DNA of 64,000 nt from Clostridium_F caseinilyticum (lineage in GTDB: Bacteria > Bacillota > Clostridia > Clostridiales > Clostridiaceae). The notes beneath the pieces are model-generated. The model did not search any database and had not been told where the DNA came from. It saw nothing but the letters and a program-made list of their open reading frames with translations. Every line of letters starts with the position of its first letter. The stretch's first letter is position 1. Where the stretch lies: assembly GCF_046127645.1 (NCBI RefSeq), contig NZ_CP175919.1, one strand, 5' to 3'. Position numbers and translations under genes: made by a program. Of the stretch, positions 44,827 to 53,556 are shown piece after piece.

Positions 44827-45849
44827 TTACCATAAATTTATTTGAGTTTTAATTCTTTTATCTTTAACTTGAAATCCCATACTAGCATCATCCAATCCAT
44901 AGGTATGTGTTATCATCTTTTTAACTTCATCTTTATTTGAAATTAAAAACTTAATAACCTCATCAAATTCATGTGTTCCTCCAATTGTTCCATGAACTTT
45001 AATTGATTTCAAAGTAATTGGTGATAAAGTTACATTTTTATTAGGGTACATTCCTAGTGTTATGATATGTCCATTAGGATTAATTAAATATAACGCCTGC
45101 TGAAATGCTTCTACATTTCCAGTTGCTTCAAAAATAATATCATAGTTACAATGTTTTGAAATTTCACTGTATGAACTATTATCTACTTCAAAACTTTTTT
45201 CACTTGCAAAATCCACATCAAATATCTTACTAATAAAATCCTTTTTACTATCATCAATTTCCATAAGTTTGATATTACAATAGTTAAACTTAAATTTTAA
45301 TAATAGATAAATTGATAATCCTATTGCTCCTCCACCTATTATTAATATAGGTCTATCCTTTTTATCTAACATTGGTTTTATCTTTTTTATAGCATGCAGT
45401 GCTACTGAAAAACATTCTGTTAGAGCAAGAATATCAAAAGATGTTTCCATTGGTGCCACATATAAATATTTTGTTTCTACAATTGCATATTGTCTTGAAT
45501 ATCCATCAATAGTTATTCCAAACTTTTCAATGTTGCTACATAAATTTTTATCTTCTTTGCATAGGTAACAATTTCCGCACCATTTTGAACAATCTCCTGT
45601 TACCTTATCTCCAATTTTAATGTTTGATGTATTATCATTTATTTTAATAACTTCTCCAGCCCACTCATGACCAAAGTATAAAGGATACCTACAAGGTCCA
45701 CTATAATCACCATAAAATAATTTATAATCTGATCCACAAAGACTTATAGTATTTATTTTTATTAAAGCATGTCCTTTAGGTATGTTCTGAGGTATATCTA
45801 AATCTATTTCTTTTATTACCTTGGGAGAAATTAATTTCAATCCCTTCAT
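44827..45849 (-). CDS. Zinc-dependent medium-chain dehydrogenase (polyol/cyclitol type)
   Basis: The 340-residue protein is a zinc MDR dehydrogenase: catalytic zinc ligands in LCGSDYKLF and YFGHEWAGEV, the structural-zinc loop CSKWCGNCYLCKEDKNLC, and the Rossmann motif ILIIGGGAIGLSIYLL near 170. It resembles sorbitol/threonine dehydrogenases and also the dehydrogenases of aminocyclitol pathways (NeoA type). It is the last gene of a three-gene unit with a cyclase and a TIM-barrel protein, which suggests oxidation of a cyclitol. ATG at 45849 has AAGGAG six bases upstream. Confidence 0.85.
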   Translation of the reverse strand: MKGLKLISPKVIKEIDLDIPQNIPKGHALIKINTISLCGSDYKLFYGDYSGPCRYPLYFGHEWAGEVIKINDNTSNIKIGDKVTGDCSKWCGNCYLCKEDKNLCSNIEKFGITIDGYSRQYAIVETKYLYVAPMETSFDILALTECFSVALHAIKKIKPMLDKKDRPILIIGGGAIGLSIYLLLKFKFNYCNIKLMEIDDSKKDFISKIFDVDFASEKSFEVDNSSYSEISKHCNYDIIFEATGNVEAFQQALYLINPNGHIITLGMYPNKNVTLSPITLKSIKVHGTIGGTHEFDEVIKFLISNKDEVKKMITHTYGLDDASMGFQVKDKRIKTQINLW

Positions 45850-45929
45850 AATAACTCCTTCTTCCAACTTTTTATAAAATTAATACTTTATTATAGATTT
45901 TACAAAGTTTCATTCATAACCACTTAACT

Positions 45930-46787
45930 TTATTGTACTAATTCCATACTATCAACCATTCTTATATTCTGTTCTATCTGTTTCAAGTATTTTATACTCT
46001 TATCTAAAGCATTATTCCAGTCATCAGCATGATGATATAGTTCTACACTAATATAATGCTGATAGTTATATTCAATTAAATCTTTAAAAATTGTATTAAA
46101 ATCAATATCTCCTGTACCTGGTATTTGATGATAATGAACTCTATTTTTAATATCTTCTATATGAATATGCCTTGCATAAGGAATGCTTCTTCTAATAGAT
46201 AAAATTGGATCTTCTTCACAACAATACACATGTCCAATATCTAAATTTAACATTAGTCTTGGATTATTTATTTCATTAATTAACTTTATAGCTTGTTCTG
46301 TTTTTTCAATAAACATACCAGGTTCAGGTTCTAATGCAAATGTTATGTTTGGGCATTTTACTAATAAATAATTTATCCCTTGTTTCAAATAGTCGTATGC
46401 TTCACTATCGGAAACTTTGTCAGATTTGAATCCTGTGGCAAAATTAATTACATCAATACCTAGAAATTCAGCAAATTCAGCTGTTCTAATAAGCAATTCA
46501 ATACGTTTTTTTCTCCCAATAGAATCCCTACAAATTATGGATGGTTCAAACTTATCATCACTTAAAATATCATCACAACCTGTTGCTATATCAGATAAAA
46601 CTAAACCAGAACTTTTTAATGCTGATTTTATTTTTTTTACTTCTTCTATATTAATATCTAATGGATGAAAATGTTGTTTATGCAAAGATATTTCTACTCC
46701 ATCATAGTTATGATTTGAGATTTGTTTTATAGCTTCTTCTAACGGCATATTTCTTAATCCATTTGTATTATAAGCAAGTTTTAACAT
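45930..46787 (-). CDS. TIM-barrel sugar isomerase/epimerase (AP-endonuclease-2 superfamily)
   Basis: The 285-residue protein has the xylose-isomerase-like barrel with metal-binding residues in ALEPEPGMF (near 150), LDIGHVYC (near 185), RHIHIEDIK (near 210) and ISVELY (near 252). Relatives include IolE/IolI inosose isomerases and hydroxypyruvate isomerase. In this unit, between a cyclase and a dehydrogenase, an inosose-type substrate is the natural guess. AAAGGAGG precedes the ATG at 46787. Confidence 0.83.
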   Translation of the reverse strand: MLKLAYNTNGLRNMPLEEAIKQISNHNYDGVEISLHKQHFHPLDINIEEVKKIKSALKSSGLVLSDIATGCDDILSDDKFEPSIICRDSIGRKKRIELLIRTAEFAEFLGIDVINFATGFKSDKVSDSEAYDYLKQGINYLLVKCPNITFALEPEPGMFIEKTEQAIKLINEINNPRLMLNLDIGHVYCCEEDPILSIRRSIPYARHIHIEDIKNRVHYHQIPGTGDIDFNTIFKDLIEYNYQHYISVELYHHADDWNNALDKSIKYLKQIEQNIRMVDSMELVQ

Positions 46788-46870
46788 ATTCCCCTCCTTT
46801 AAATTTTGAGACCAAATATACTATTTTAATCTCCTAATTCTAGTATATTTTTATAATAAATTTACTAAAA

Positions 46871-48010
46871 TTAATAAGTTTCTTCTATAGCCTCATTGAT
46901 TATATTAAAAGGAACTTTTATCATATAACTACCGTCAGTATTTATGCATTTTCCTATGCTTTCAAGAACAACAAACCTTATACCATTCATATCTTTTTTA
47001 TTATCTAGTTTTATTCTATTAATTATGTCAGAAATTTTTATATTTGAAGGAATTTTTGTAGGTGTCTTCAATGCTGATAATATATCCAAATGCTCCTTAA
47101 CATCCTGTTTACTTAAGTAACCAAGTTTCTCACTTACACGAGCAGCAACCATCATACCAATTGATACACTTTCTCCATGTGATAGTTTTCCATATGAAAG
47201 CTTTTCTATTGCATGTCCAACGGTATGACCATATTCTAGAATCATAGCTAAACCTTTTTCAGTTGGATCTGCTTTCATTATTGGTAACTTTGATTCAATA
47301 CTCATTTTTACTAAATTAAAAATACCTTCTTGATTAACATTAAAATCATTTTTAATTACTGATTTAAGTTTATTTAAGAAATCTGCATTATATATGAATC
47401 CATTTTTAACAGTTTCAACAAAACTACCTCTTATAAATCTTTCACTATCAAATGTTAAGAATGAAGTATCTATAAAATTAAATAAAGGTGTATAATATGA
47501 TCCAATCATATTCTTACCATAAACAGAATTAATCCCTTGTTTTCTGCTAAGAATGCTATCAGTCTGAGACATAAAAGTTGTAGGTATATGAAAAAATCTA
47601 ATACCTCTAAATGCTAAAGCAGCAGCCAATCCTGTAATATTCCCTACAACACCTCCACCTAATGAAATTAAAATTGAACTTTTAGTTAGATTTTTATCAA
47701 ATAAATCTTCCATTAAATCATTAAACACTTTTATATTTTTATTTTTTTCACCTGATGGCAGTTTAATTAATTTTACTGAAACTTTTTGATTCATATATTC
47801 CAATAGTTCTTTTCCAAAGAAATTATATACAACATCGTCTGTAATTAAGAAAAACTTATCTGTATTTAAATTCATCATCTTTTCTAATAGACTTTCTCTC
47901 CATATATTGCAACCTAAATATATTGGAGATGATTCTAATAAGTTTGTTTCAAGTTTAACCTCTGGATGATAATAATTGTCATTAATTTCTATTGCTAAAT
48001 TTGTATTCAT
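46871..48010 (-). CDS. Sugar-phosphate cyclase, 2-deoxy-scyllo-inosose-synthase-like
   Basis: The 379-residue protein belongs to the dehydroquinate-synthase superfamily: NAD site LGGGVVGNITGLAAALAFRG near 118, PTTFMSQTDSILSRKQG near 142, KNMIGSYY near 164 and zinc ligands in ILEYGHTVGHAIE and LSHGESVSIGM. Dehydroquinate synthase has DSSVGGK where this protein has DSILSRKQ; the SxKQ form with GKN/YY matches 2-deoxy-scyllo-inosose synthases, the first enzyme of aminoglycoside-type aminocyclitols. It heads the three-gene unit with AGGAGG before the ATG at 48010. Exact ring product remains open. Confidence 0.82.
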   Translation of the reverse strand: MNTNLAIEINDNYYHPEVKLETNLLESSPIYLGCNIWRESLLEKMMNLNTDKFFLITDDVVYNFFGKELLEYMNQKVSVKLIKLPSGEKNKNIKVFNDLMEDLFDKNLTKSSILISLGGGVVGNITGLAAALAFRGIRFFHIPTTFMSQTDSILSRKQGINSVYGKNMIGSYYTPLFNFIDTSFLTFDSERFIRGSFVETVKNGFIYNADFLNKLKSVIKNDFNVNQEGIFNLVKMSIESKLPIMKADPTEKGLAMILEYGHTVGHAIEKLSYGKLSHGESVSIGMMVAARVSEKLGYLSKQDVKEHLDILSALKTPTKIPSNIKISDIINRIKLDNKKDMNGIRFVVLESIGKCINTDGSYMIKVPFNIINEAIEETY

Positions 48011-48324
48011 TTTGCATTCCTCCTGCTCATTTTCTTATTAATTTATATAATATATTTTTTAATAAAACTACTTTAACAGACAAAGTAATCTATTAATATT
48101 TTAAATTAAAACATCACTCCTTTATCCCTTATTGAATATGATTCTCACTCCAACCTGATAACAATTACCATTTTAATCCTTTTTATTAAATTTGTAAATA
48201 TTTTTCTATTAATTGTTAAATAAATTTCGTACTACAAATTTCGATAAATTAATTATTATTTAACTCCGTTTATATTATTAATGGCTTACAAAATAAATCA
48301 ATCTTTAAGCCTACAAAAACTATA

Positions 48325-48428
48325 TTGACAAATATATTATTATATTGGTACAATGATTGCAGAGTGATGACTGAGGTCACACGAAGGGGTACACCACCAT
48401 GGGTGTAAATCTTCGTGTGGCCTTTTTT
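48325..48428 (+). promoter_or_regulatory. Promoter and terminator-bearing leader of the thi operon (no TPP riboswitch seen)
   Basis: TTGACA (48325-48330) and TACAAT (48349-48354) are 18 bp apart; transcription should begin near 48361. GGTCACACGAAG (48375-48386) pairs with CTTCGTGTGGCC (48411-48422), enclosing a nested TACACC/GGTGTA hairpin, followed by TTTTTT. GTGA at 48364 can compete for part of the left arm. The conserved TPP-aptamer CTGAGA and GAACCTGATC boxes are absent, so this is an attenuator of another kind. The remaining 48011-48324 is AT-rich and featureless. Confidence 0.75.
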
Positions 48429-48459
48429 GGTGCATATAAATTTATTTTGGGGGTGAATT

Positions 48460-48657
48460 ATGATATACGTAAATGGCAATCAAATAATCAATACAGACAA
48501 TTTATGCTTATATGATTATCTAGTAGGCGAAGGTTATAAAATTTCTTTTGTTGCAGTTGAATGTAATGGTTTCATTGTCCCTAAAACTGAATATAAAGAA
48601 AAAATATTAACAGATGGTGATGCTATTGAAGTTGTAAGCTTTGTAGGAGGTGGTTAA
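48460..48657 (+). CDS. thiS: ThiS sulfur carrier protein
   Basis: A 65-residue beta-grasp protein ending in the obligatory Gly-Gly (VVSFVGGG). ThiF adenylates this end and it then carries sulfur as a thiocarboxylate to ThiG for thiazole formation. The start is the ATG at 48460, with GGGGGTG upstream, 30 bases past the leader terminator. The stop codon is one base before the TTG of thiF. Confidence 0.94.
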   Translation: MIYVNGNQIINTDNLCLYDYLVGEGYKISFVAVECNGFIVPKTEYKEKILTDGDAIEVVSFVGGG

Positions 48658-48658
48658 T

Positions 48659-49468
48659 TTGAATATAAAAATTAATGGTAAAAAAATAATAACTAATTGT
48701 TGCACCCTTCATGATTTACGTAAAAAGCATTATGATGATAGCCAAAATATAATAACTATTTTTAATGGTTTTCAAACTTTTGATGATTATGATATTAGTG
48801 AAAATGATGAAGTAAATTTTATTGAAAAAGGCAAAATGCCCCCACAAGATGAATTTGAAAGCTTAATGTGTGCAAGACATACTCCACATGTGTTTCAAAA
48901 AGTTAAAGCTTCTAAAGTAGCAATTGCTGGTCTTGGCGGTCTTGGTTCTAATATAGCAGTGAATTTAGCAAGAACAGGAGTAGGTCATTTACATTTAATT
49001 GATTTTGATATAGTAGAACCTAGCAACTTAAATCGTCAGCAATATAAAATTAAGCATCTTGGATTATATAAAACAGAGGCATTGAAAAATGAAATTGAAG
49101 AAATAAATCCATTTATTAAAATCACTATTGATACTGTAAAAATTACTGAAGAAAATATTCAATCACTCTTTAAAAATGATGATATTATTTGCGAGGCTTT
49201 CGATAATCCAATAGCCAAGGCTATGATTGTAAACACTCTTATTGAATGTTATCCACTAAAGAAAATTGTATCAGCTTCAGGAATGGCAGGATATGAAAGT
49301 AGTAATACAATAGTCACAAAAAAAGTAACAGATAATTTTTATTTATGTGGTGATAGAGCAACGGGTGCTATGGTAGGACGAGGACTAATGGCTCCACGTG
49401 TATCTATTTGCGCAGGTCATCAATCAAATATGGTTTTAAGGTTAATACTAGAAATAGAAGAAGTATAA
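48659..49468 (+). CDS. thiF: ThiF-family adenylyltransferase with N-terminal ThiS-like domain
   Basis: Residues ~65-269 are the adenylating domain: KVAIAGLGGLGSNIAVNLAR, LIDFDIVEPSNLNRQQY, and CEAFDNPIAKAMIVN. The first ~60 residues form a degenerate ThiS-like fold without terminal Gly-Gly, as in clostridial short ThiF proteins. No zinc CxxC pairs. The GGAGG overlapping the thiS stop serves the TTG at 48659; a GTG at 48650 would sit inside the ribosome site. Confidence 0.9.
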   Translation: MNIKINGKKIITNCCTLHDLRKKHYDDSQNIITIFNGFQTFDDYDISENDEVNFIEKGKMPPQDEFESLMCARHTPHVFQKVKASKVAIAGLGGLGSNIAVNLARTGVGHLHLIDFDIVEPSNLNRQQYKIKHLGLYKTEALKNEIEEINPFIKITIDTVKITEENIQSLFKNDDIICEAFDNPIAKAMIVNTLIECYPLKKIVSASGMAGYESSNTIVTKKVTDNFYLCGDRATGAMVGRGLMAPRVSICAGHQSNMVLRLILEIEEV

Positions 49469-49606
49469 AGTAAAGCTAAATTAAACTTATAACCTAATAA
49501 TCACAATGTCTGAAGTTATATTACTATTTTAAACTTTACTAAACATTAGATGAGACATAACTTGATTATATAAATTTAACAGTAACAAAATAAAGGAGTG
49601 GGTAAA

Positions 49607-50395
49607 ATGGGAAATGATATGAAAAATAATACTGACAAACTTATTATAGGTGGACATGAGTTTAATTCACGATTTATATTAGGCTCTGGAAAATATTCAC
49701 TTGATTTAATAAAAGCAGCCATTGAAAATGCTGGTGCAGAAATTATTACTTTAGCGTTGCGTCGCGCTAATTTAGGTGGTAGTGCTAATATTTTAGATTA
49801 TATACCTAAAAATGTTACATTACTTCCAAACACATCAGGAGCTCGTAATGCTGAAGAAGCAGTTCGTATTGCACGTTTAGCTCGTGAAATTGGATGTGGA
49901 GATTTTATTAAAATTGAAGTTATTCGTGATTCAAAATATCTTTTACCGGATAATTATGAAACAATAAAGGCTACTGAAATTCTTGCAAAAGAAGGATTTG
50001 TAGTAATGCCTTATATGTATCCAGATCTAAATGTTGCAAGAGATATGGTAAATGCAGGAGCTTCAGCTATTATGCCTCTTGCCGCACCTATTGGATCAAA
50101 CAAAGGATTAAGTACAGGTGATTTTATTAAAATTTTAGTTGATGAAATTGAGATTCCAATTATTGTAGATGCAGGAATTGGACGACCATCTCAGGCTTGT
50201 GAAGCTATGGAAATGGGTGTTGATGCTATTATGGCTAATACTGCAATTGCTACAGCAGGTAATGTTTCAGCTATGGCAAAAGCCTTTAAAAATGCAATAG
50301 AAGCAGGAAGAACAGCCTATCTTTCAGGTCTTGGTCGCGTACTTGATAACGGAGCTTCAGCTTCATCACCATTAACTGGATTTCTTGAAGATTAA
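49607..50395 (+). CDS. thiG: Thiazole synthase
   Basis: ThiG joins deoxyxylulose phosphate, ThiS-thiocarboxylate and dehydroglycine into the thiazole. The 262-residue barrel shows FILGSGKYSL at the start, PNTSGARNAEEAVRIARLARE, the Schiff-base lysine in DFIKIEVI near 100, MPLAAPIGSNKGL, IVDAGIGRPSQA and the closing SASSPLTG. AAAGGAG lies eight bases before the ATG at 49607. The 138-bp gap after thiF shows no hairpin, so the operon continues. Confidence 0.96.
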   Translation: MGNDMKNNTDKLIIGGHEFNSRFILGSGKYSLDLIKAAIENAGAEIITLALRRANLGGSANILDYIPKNVTLLPNTSGARNAEEAVRIARLAREIGCGDFIKIEVIRDSKYLLPDNYETIKATEILAKEGFVVMPYMYPDLNVARDMVNAGASAIMPLAAPIGSNKGLSTGDFIKILVDEIEIPIIVDAGIGRPSQACEAMEMGVDAIMANTAIATAGNVSAMAKAFKNAIEAGRTAYLSGLGRVLDNGASASSPLTGFLED

Positions 50396-50408
50396 GGAGG
50401 AATTTTAA

Positions 50409-51566
50409 ATGGAACAATCTATTGATCATATGAAGTATATGCCGGGTATGGAGATAATTGAATCTAATATTATGGATCAAGTTATATCAAAAATTAAAGC
50501 TTATGATTATGAAAAATATACAAGCCATGATGTGATTAGAGCTCTAAAAAAGGATGTATTAGATATTGAGGATTTTGCAGCCTTATTATCTCCAGCAGCC
50601 CTTCCCTTTCTTGAAGAAATGGCTAAACGTGCTAAATTAGAAACACATAAACATTTTGGTAATTCAGTTTATATGTTTACTCCCCTTTATATTGCTAATT
50701 ATTGTGAAAACTATTGTATCTATTGTGGCTTTAACTGTCATAACAAAATTAAGCGTGCTAAACTTAATGCAGAAGAAATAGAAAAAGAAATGCAAAGTAT
50801 TGCTAAAACTGGACTGCAAGAAATATTGCTTCTTACTGGTGAAAGCCGTAGTATGTCCGATGTTTCTTATATTGGTGAAGCCTGCAAAATAGCTAGAAAA
50901 TATTTTAAGGTAGTTGGTCTTGAAGTATACCCAATGAATTCTGATGAATATGCATACTTACATGAATGTGGAGCAGATTTTGTTACTGTATTTCAGGAAA
51001 CTTATAATTCTGATAAATATGAAACATTACATTTAGCTGGACACAAGCGTATTTTCCCCTATCGTTTTAATGCACAAGAAAGAGCATTAAAAGGTGGAAT
51101 GAGAGGTGTTGGATTTGCTGCATTACTTGGATTAGATGATTTTCATAAGGATGCTTTTGCAACAGGACTTCATGCTCACCTCATTCAACGTAAATATCCC
51201 CATGCTGAAATTGCTATTTCCTGTCCAAGATTACGCCCAATAATAAATAATGATAAAATTAATCCAAAAGATGTACATGAAAGACAACTTTTACAAGTAA
51301 TTACTGCATATAGAATATTTTTACCTTTTGCAAATATTACTATATCAACTCGTGAATGTGCTAGATTTCGTGATAATGTAATTGGCCTTTCCGCAACTAA
51401 AATTTCCGCTGGGGTTTCAGTTGGAATAGGCGGTCATAGTGATGAAGAAAAGGCTAAAGGTGATGAACAATTTGAAATTTCTGATACACGTACAGTATCT
51501 GAAATAGCTAATGAAATTACTAATCATGGTCTTCAAGTAGTTATGAGTGATTATATATATGTATAA
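50409..51566 (+). CDS. thiH: Dehydroglycine synthase ThiH (radical SAM)
   Basis: The 385-residue enzyme cleaves tyrosine to dehydroglycine and p-cresol using a [4Fe-4S] cluster and S-adenosylmethionine; the cluster ligands are in YCENYCIYCGF (CxxxCxxC) near 92. ThiH hallmarks MTPLYIANYC, GESRSMSDVSYI and the C-terminal BATS-like segment are present. AAGGAGG precedes the ATG at 50409; the last eight bases overlap the next gene. Anaerobic clostridia typically use ThiH instead of the ThiO oxidase. Confidence 0.96.
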   Translation: MEQSIDHMKYMPGMEIIESNIMDQVISKIKAYDYEKYTSHDVIRALKKDVLDIEDFAALLSPAALPFLEEMAKRAKLETHKHFGNSVYMFTPLYIANYCENYCIYCGFNCHNKIKRAKLNAEEIEKEMQSIAKTGLQEILLLTGESRSMSDVSYIGEACKIARKYFKVVGLEVYPMNSDEYAYLHECGADFVTVFQETYNSDKYETLHLAGHKRIFPYRFNAQERALKGGMRGVGFAALLGLDDFHKDAFATGLHAHLIQRKYPHAEIAISCPRLRPIINNDKINPKDVHERQLLQVITAYRIFLPFANITISTRECARFRDNVIGLSATKISAGVSVGIGGHSDEEKAKGDEQFEISDTRTVSEIANEITNHGLQVVMSDYIYV

Positions 51567-52173
51567 ATTATTAGCAATTACCAATCGTCATCTTTGTAAT
51601 AATGAATTTCTAGAACAGATACAAGATATATGTACATTAAATGAAAAAAACACAGTCATTGAATCTGTAAGTATAGTGCTTAGGGAAAAGGATTTGTCTG
51701 AAAATGACTATAAGAAGTTAGCGTCTGATGTATTAAAGATATGTAAAAAAAATAATACGGAGTGCATATTGCATACTTATTATAAAGTAGCCAAAGAGCT
51801 AAATTGTAAAAAGATTCATCTACCATTGCATATTTTAAAATCTAATCCAAATATATATAAAGATTTTAATGAAGTTGGAGTTTCTATTCATTCAGTAAAT
51901 GAAGCAATAGAAGCTATGAATTTAGGAGCGACATACATTACAGCAGGACATATATTTGCTACGGATTGTAAAAAAGGCCTTCCACCACGAGGTTTAGTTT
52001 TTTTGTCATCAATCTGCAGTTCTGTACATATTCCTGTTTATGCTATTGGCGGTATTTCACCAGCAAATGCTGAAAAAGCTATCAATTCAGGTGCAGAAGG
52101 TGTTTGTATTATGTCAGGGTTAATGACTTGCCAAAGCTCTAAATTATTTATGGGAAAATATACCTTCATCTAA
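51559..52173 (+). CDS. tenI: TenI/ThiE-family protein (probable thiazole tautomerase)
   Basis: The 204-residue barrel has LREKDL, HTYYKVAKELNCKKIHLPL, GATYITAGHIFATDCKKGLPPRG and AIGGISPANAEKAINSGAEGVCIMSGLM, all in ThiE/TenI order. The ThiE pyrophosphate-binding residues (IND...HLGQxD) are replaced by HT...HLPL, favouring TenI, which aromatises the thiazole tautomer made by ThiG. A residual thiamine-phosphate-synthase role cannot be excluded. ATG at 51559 overlaps the thiH stop. Confidence 0.85.
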   Translation: MYKLLAITNRHLCNNEFLEQIQDICTLNEKNTVIESVSIVLREKDLSENDYKKLASDVLKICKKNNTECILHTYYKVAKELNCKKIHLPLHILKSNPNIYKDFNEVGVSIHSVNEAIEAMNLGATYITAGHIFATDCKKGLPPRGLVFLSSICSSVHIPVYAIGGISPANAEKAINSGAEGVCIMSGLMTCQSSKLFMGKYTFI

Positions 52174-52183
52174 CTTTATAAAA

Positions 52184-52241
52184 AACCTCATTTATTTATG
52201 ATACGCTCTCTCACCATAAGTAAATGAGGTTAGATTTTTTT
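52184..52241 (+). terminator. Terminator of the thi operon (full REP-like palindrome)
   Basis: AACCTCATTTA and TAAATGAGGTT (52185-52231) form an 11-bp stem around a loop holding ATGATACGC...CACCATAAG, followed by TTTTTTT. The left half matches the single-arm repeats at 22898 and 26581, showing the full form of that family. It is also positioned to stop the convergent ArsR transcript. Confidence 0.85.
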
Positions 52242-52260
52242 ATATACAATGTAATTAAGC

Positions 52261-52626
52261 TTATTCCTCTTTTCTTTTATCATCTTCACTAATATGCTGT
52301 ATGCCCACAAATATAAGATTTATCAGATCTCTTATGTTTTTCCATTGAGATTCATTTGAATCAAGATAATAATAATTTTTTGTTCCTTCTTTGCGGACAT
52401 TTACAATTTCTGCTCTTTTTAATATTTGCAGATGATGAGAAACAGCTGGTCTAGAAAGATGCGTTTTCTTTGAAATTTCGCCTACTCTGATTCCATTAAA
52501 ATCACTTTCTAAAAGAGTAAGCAAAATTAATTGTCTAGTTTCATCTCCTATAGCATAAATAGCTTCACCACATATTTTAAATTTTGATGCTATTTCTTCT
52601 AATCGTTCTTTACATTCATTTTCCAT
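52261..52626 (-). CDS. ArsR-family HTH regulator
   Basis: The 121-residue protein has the ArsR winged helix: AIGDETRQLILLTLLESD, IRVGEISKKTHLSRPAVSHHLQILKRAEIVNVRKEGTKNYYYL. No metal-binding CxC motif in the recognition helix, so the signal is probably not arsenic or cadmium. It lies 17 bp after the ferredoxin-nitroreductase gene on the same strand and probably regulates it. Confidence 0.92.
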   Translation of the reverse strand: MENECKERLEEIASKFKICGEAIYAIGDETRQLILLTLLESDFNGIRVGEISKKTHLSRPAVSHHLQILKRAEIVNVRKEGTKNYYYLDSNESQWKNIRDLINLIFVGIQHISEDDKRKEE

Positions 52627-52643
52627 ACTTTCTCTCCTAATAT

Positions 52644-53417
52644 TTATAAATATCTAACTACAGCTTCCTCTTTTTTAGCTGTTCTTCTATATTTCACATT
52701 TGGGTATCCAATTACTAAAGTTGTTACTACATGCTCACCATGTTTTAAGTTTAAAATTCTACGCAACTTTTTTGAATAGTTTGCTACAACTGTAAAAAAT
52801 CCACTATATAACACACCTAAACCATAAGACTCTGCCATTAAAGCCATATTACTTGCTGCAAGAGAACCACTAACTTTATCCTTAGTTACTACCATAATTG
52901 CAATTGGAGCTTTCTTAAAAAAGAAATTATCATCAATCGTAACTTCTTTTGCCCCCTTCATCCAAAGTTTTGCAAAACCTTGAATTTTTCTAAAAAATTT
53001 CACTGCAACTTCCTCATACTTTCCTTTATCTTTACCTAAAACAATATAGGATATATTTTGAGTATTTTTAGCACTTGGAGTTACTCGCCCAACCTCAATA
53101 ATTTGCTGTATAATTTCTAAAGAAACTTCTCTATTTTTAAATTGACGAATAGTCCTTCTTGTTTTAAGTGCTATTAATAAATCTATTGGATTTAGTATAG
53201 TTTTCTCTGCAATTTCCATTGTTTTTTCACTAAATCCAGTTAAAGTAACAGCAGCTTTAGGACAAATCGCTTCACAATGCCCACACTTAATACATTCTTG
53301 ATTTTTAATTACTGCCTTCTTTTCTTTAATGATAATATTATTTACTGGACAATCACCAATGCAAAGACCACAACCAATACAAAGACTTTTATCTACCTGA
53401 ATAATATGCTCTTTCAT
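52644..53417 (-). CDS. Ferredoxin-nitroreductase fusion flavoprotein
   Basis: The first ~60 residues hold two [4Fe-4S] clusters (SLCIGCGLCIGDCPVN and QECIKCGHCEAICPKA). Residues ~80-257 are a nitroreductase-fold FMN domain (RRTIRQFKNREVSLEIIQQII, GRVTPSAKNTQN, APIAIMVVTKD, LGVLYSGFF, VTTLVIGYP). Such fusions are common in anaerobes and reduce small electrophiles with ferredoxin electrons; the natural substrate is unknown. 257 residues is normal length. It shares a transcript with the ArsR gene. Confidence 0.94.
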   Translation of the reverse strand: MKEHIIQVDKSLCIGCGLCIGDCPVNNIIIKEKKAVIKNQECIKCGHCEAICPKAAVTLTGFSEKTMEIAEKTILNPIDLLIALKTRRTIRQFKNREVSLEIIQQIIEVGRVTPSAKNTQNISYIVLGKDKGKYEEVAVKFFRKIQGFAKLWMKGAKEVTIDDNFFFKKAPIAIMVVTKDKVSGSLAASNMALMAESYGLGVLYSGFFTVVANYSKKLRRILNLKHGEHVVTTLVIGYPNVKYRRTAKKEEAVVRYL

Positions 53418-53556
53418 AAATACATTTCCTACCTTTCGTTCATTTGTTTAAACCATTATAGCAAATAGATATTCTTTTTGTTCATTGGTAAAGAAATTGG
53501 TTACCATTAAATTAATATATAAATATAGCTAGTAAAACTTAATTAATTTTTACTAG

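Noticed and set aside
48361..48459. TPP riboswitch or T-box in the thi leader
   Set aside because: The CTGAGA/GAACCTGATC boxes and the T-box AGGGTGGNACCGCG are absent; only a promoter-proximal terminator is visible.
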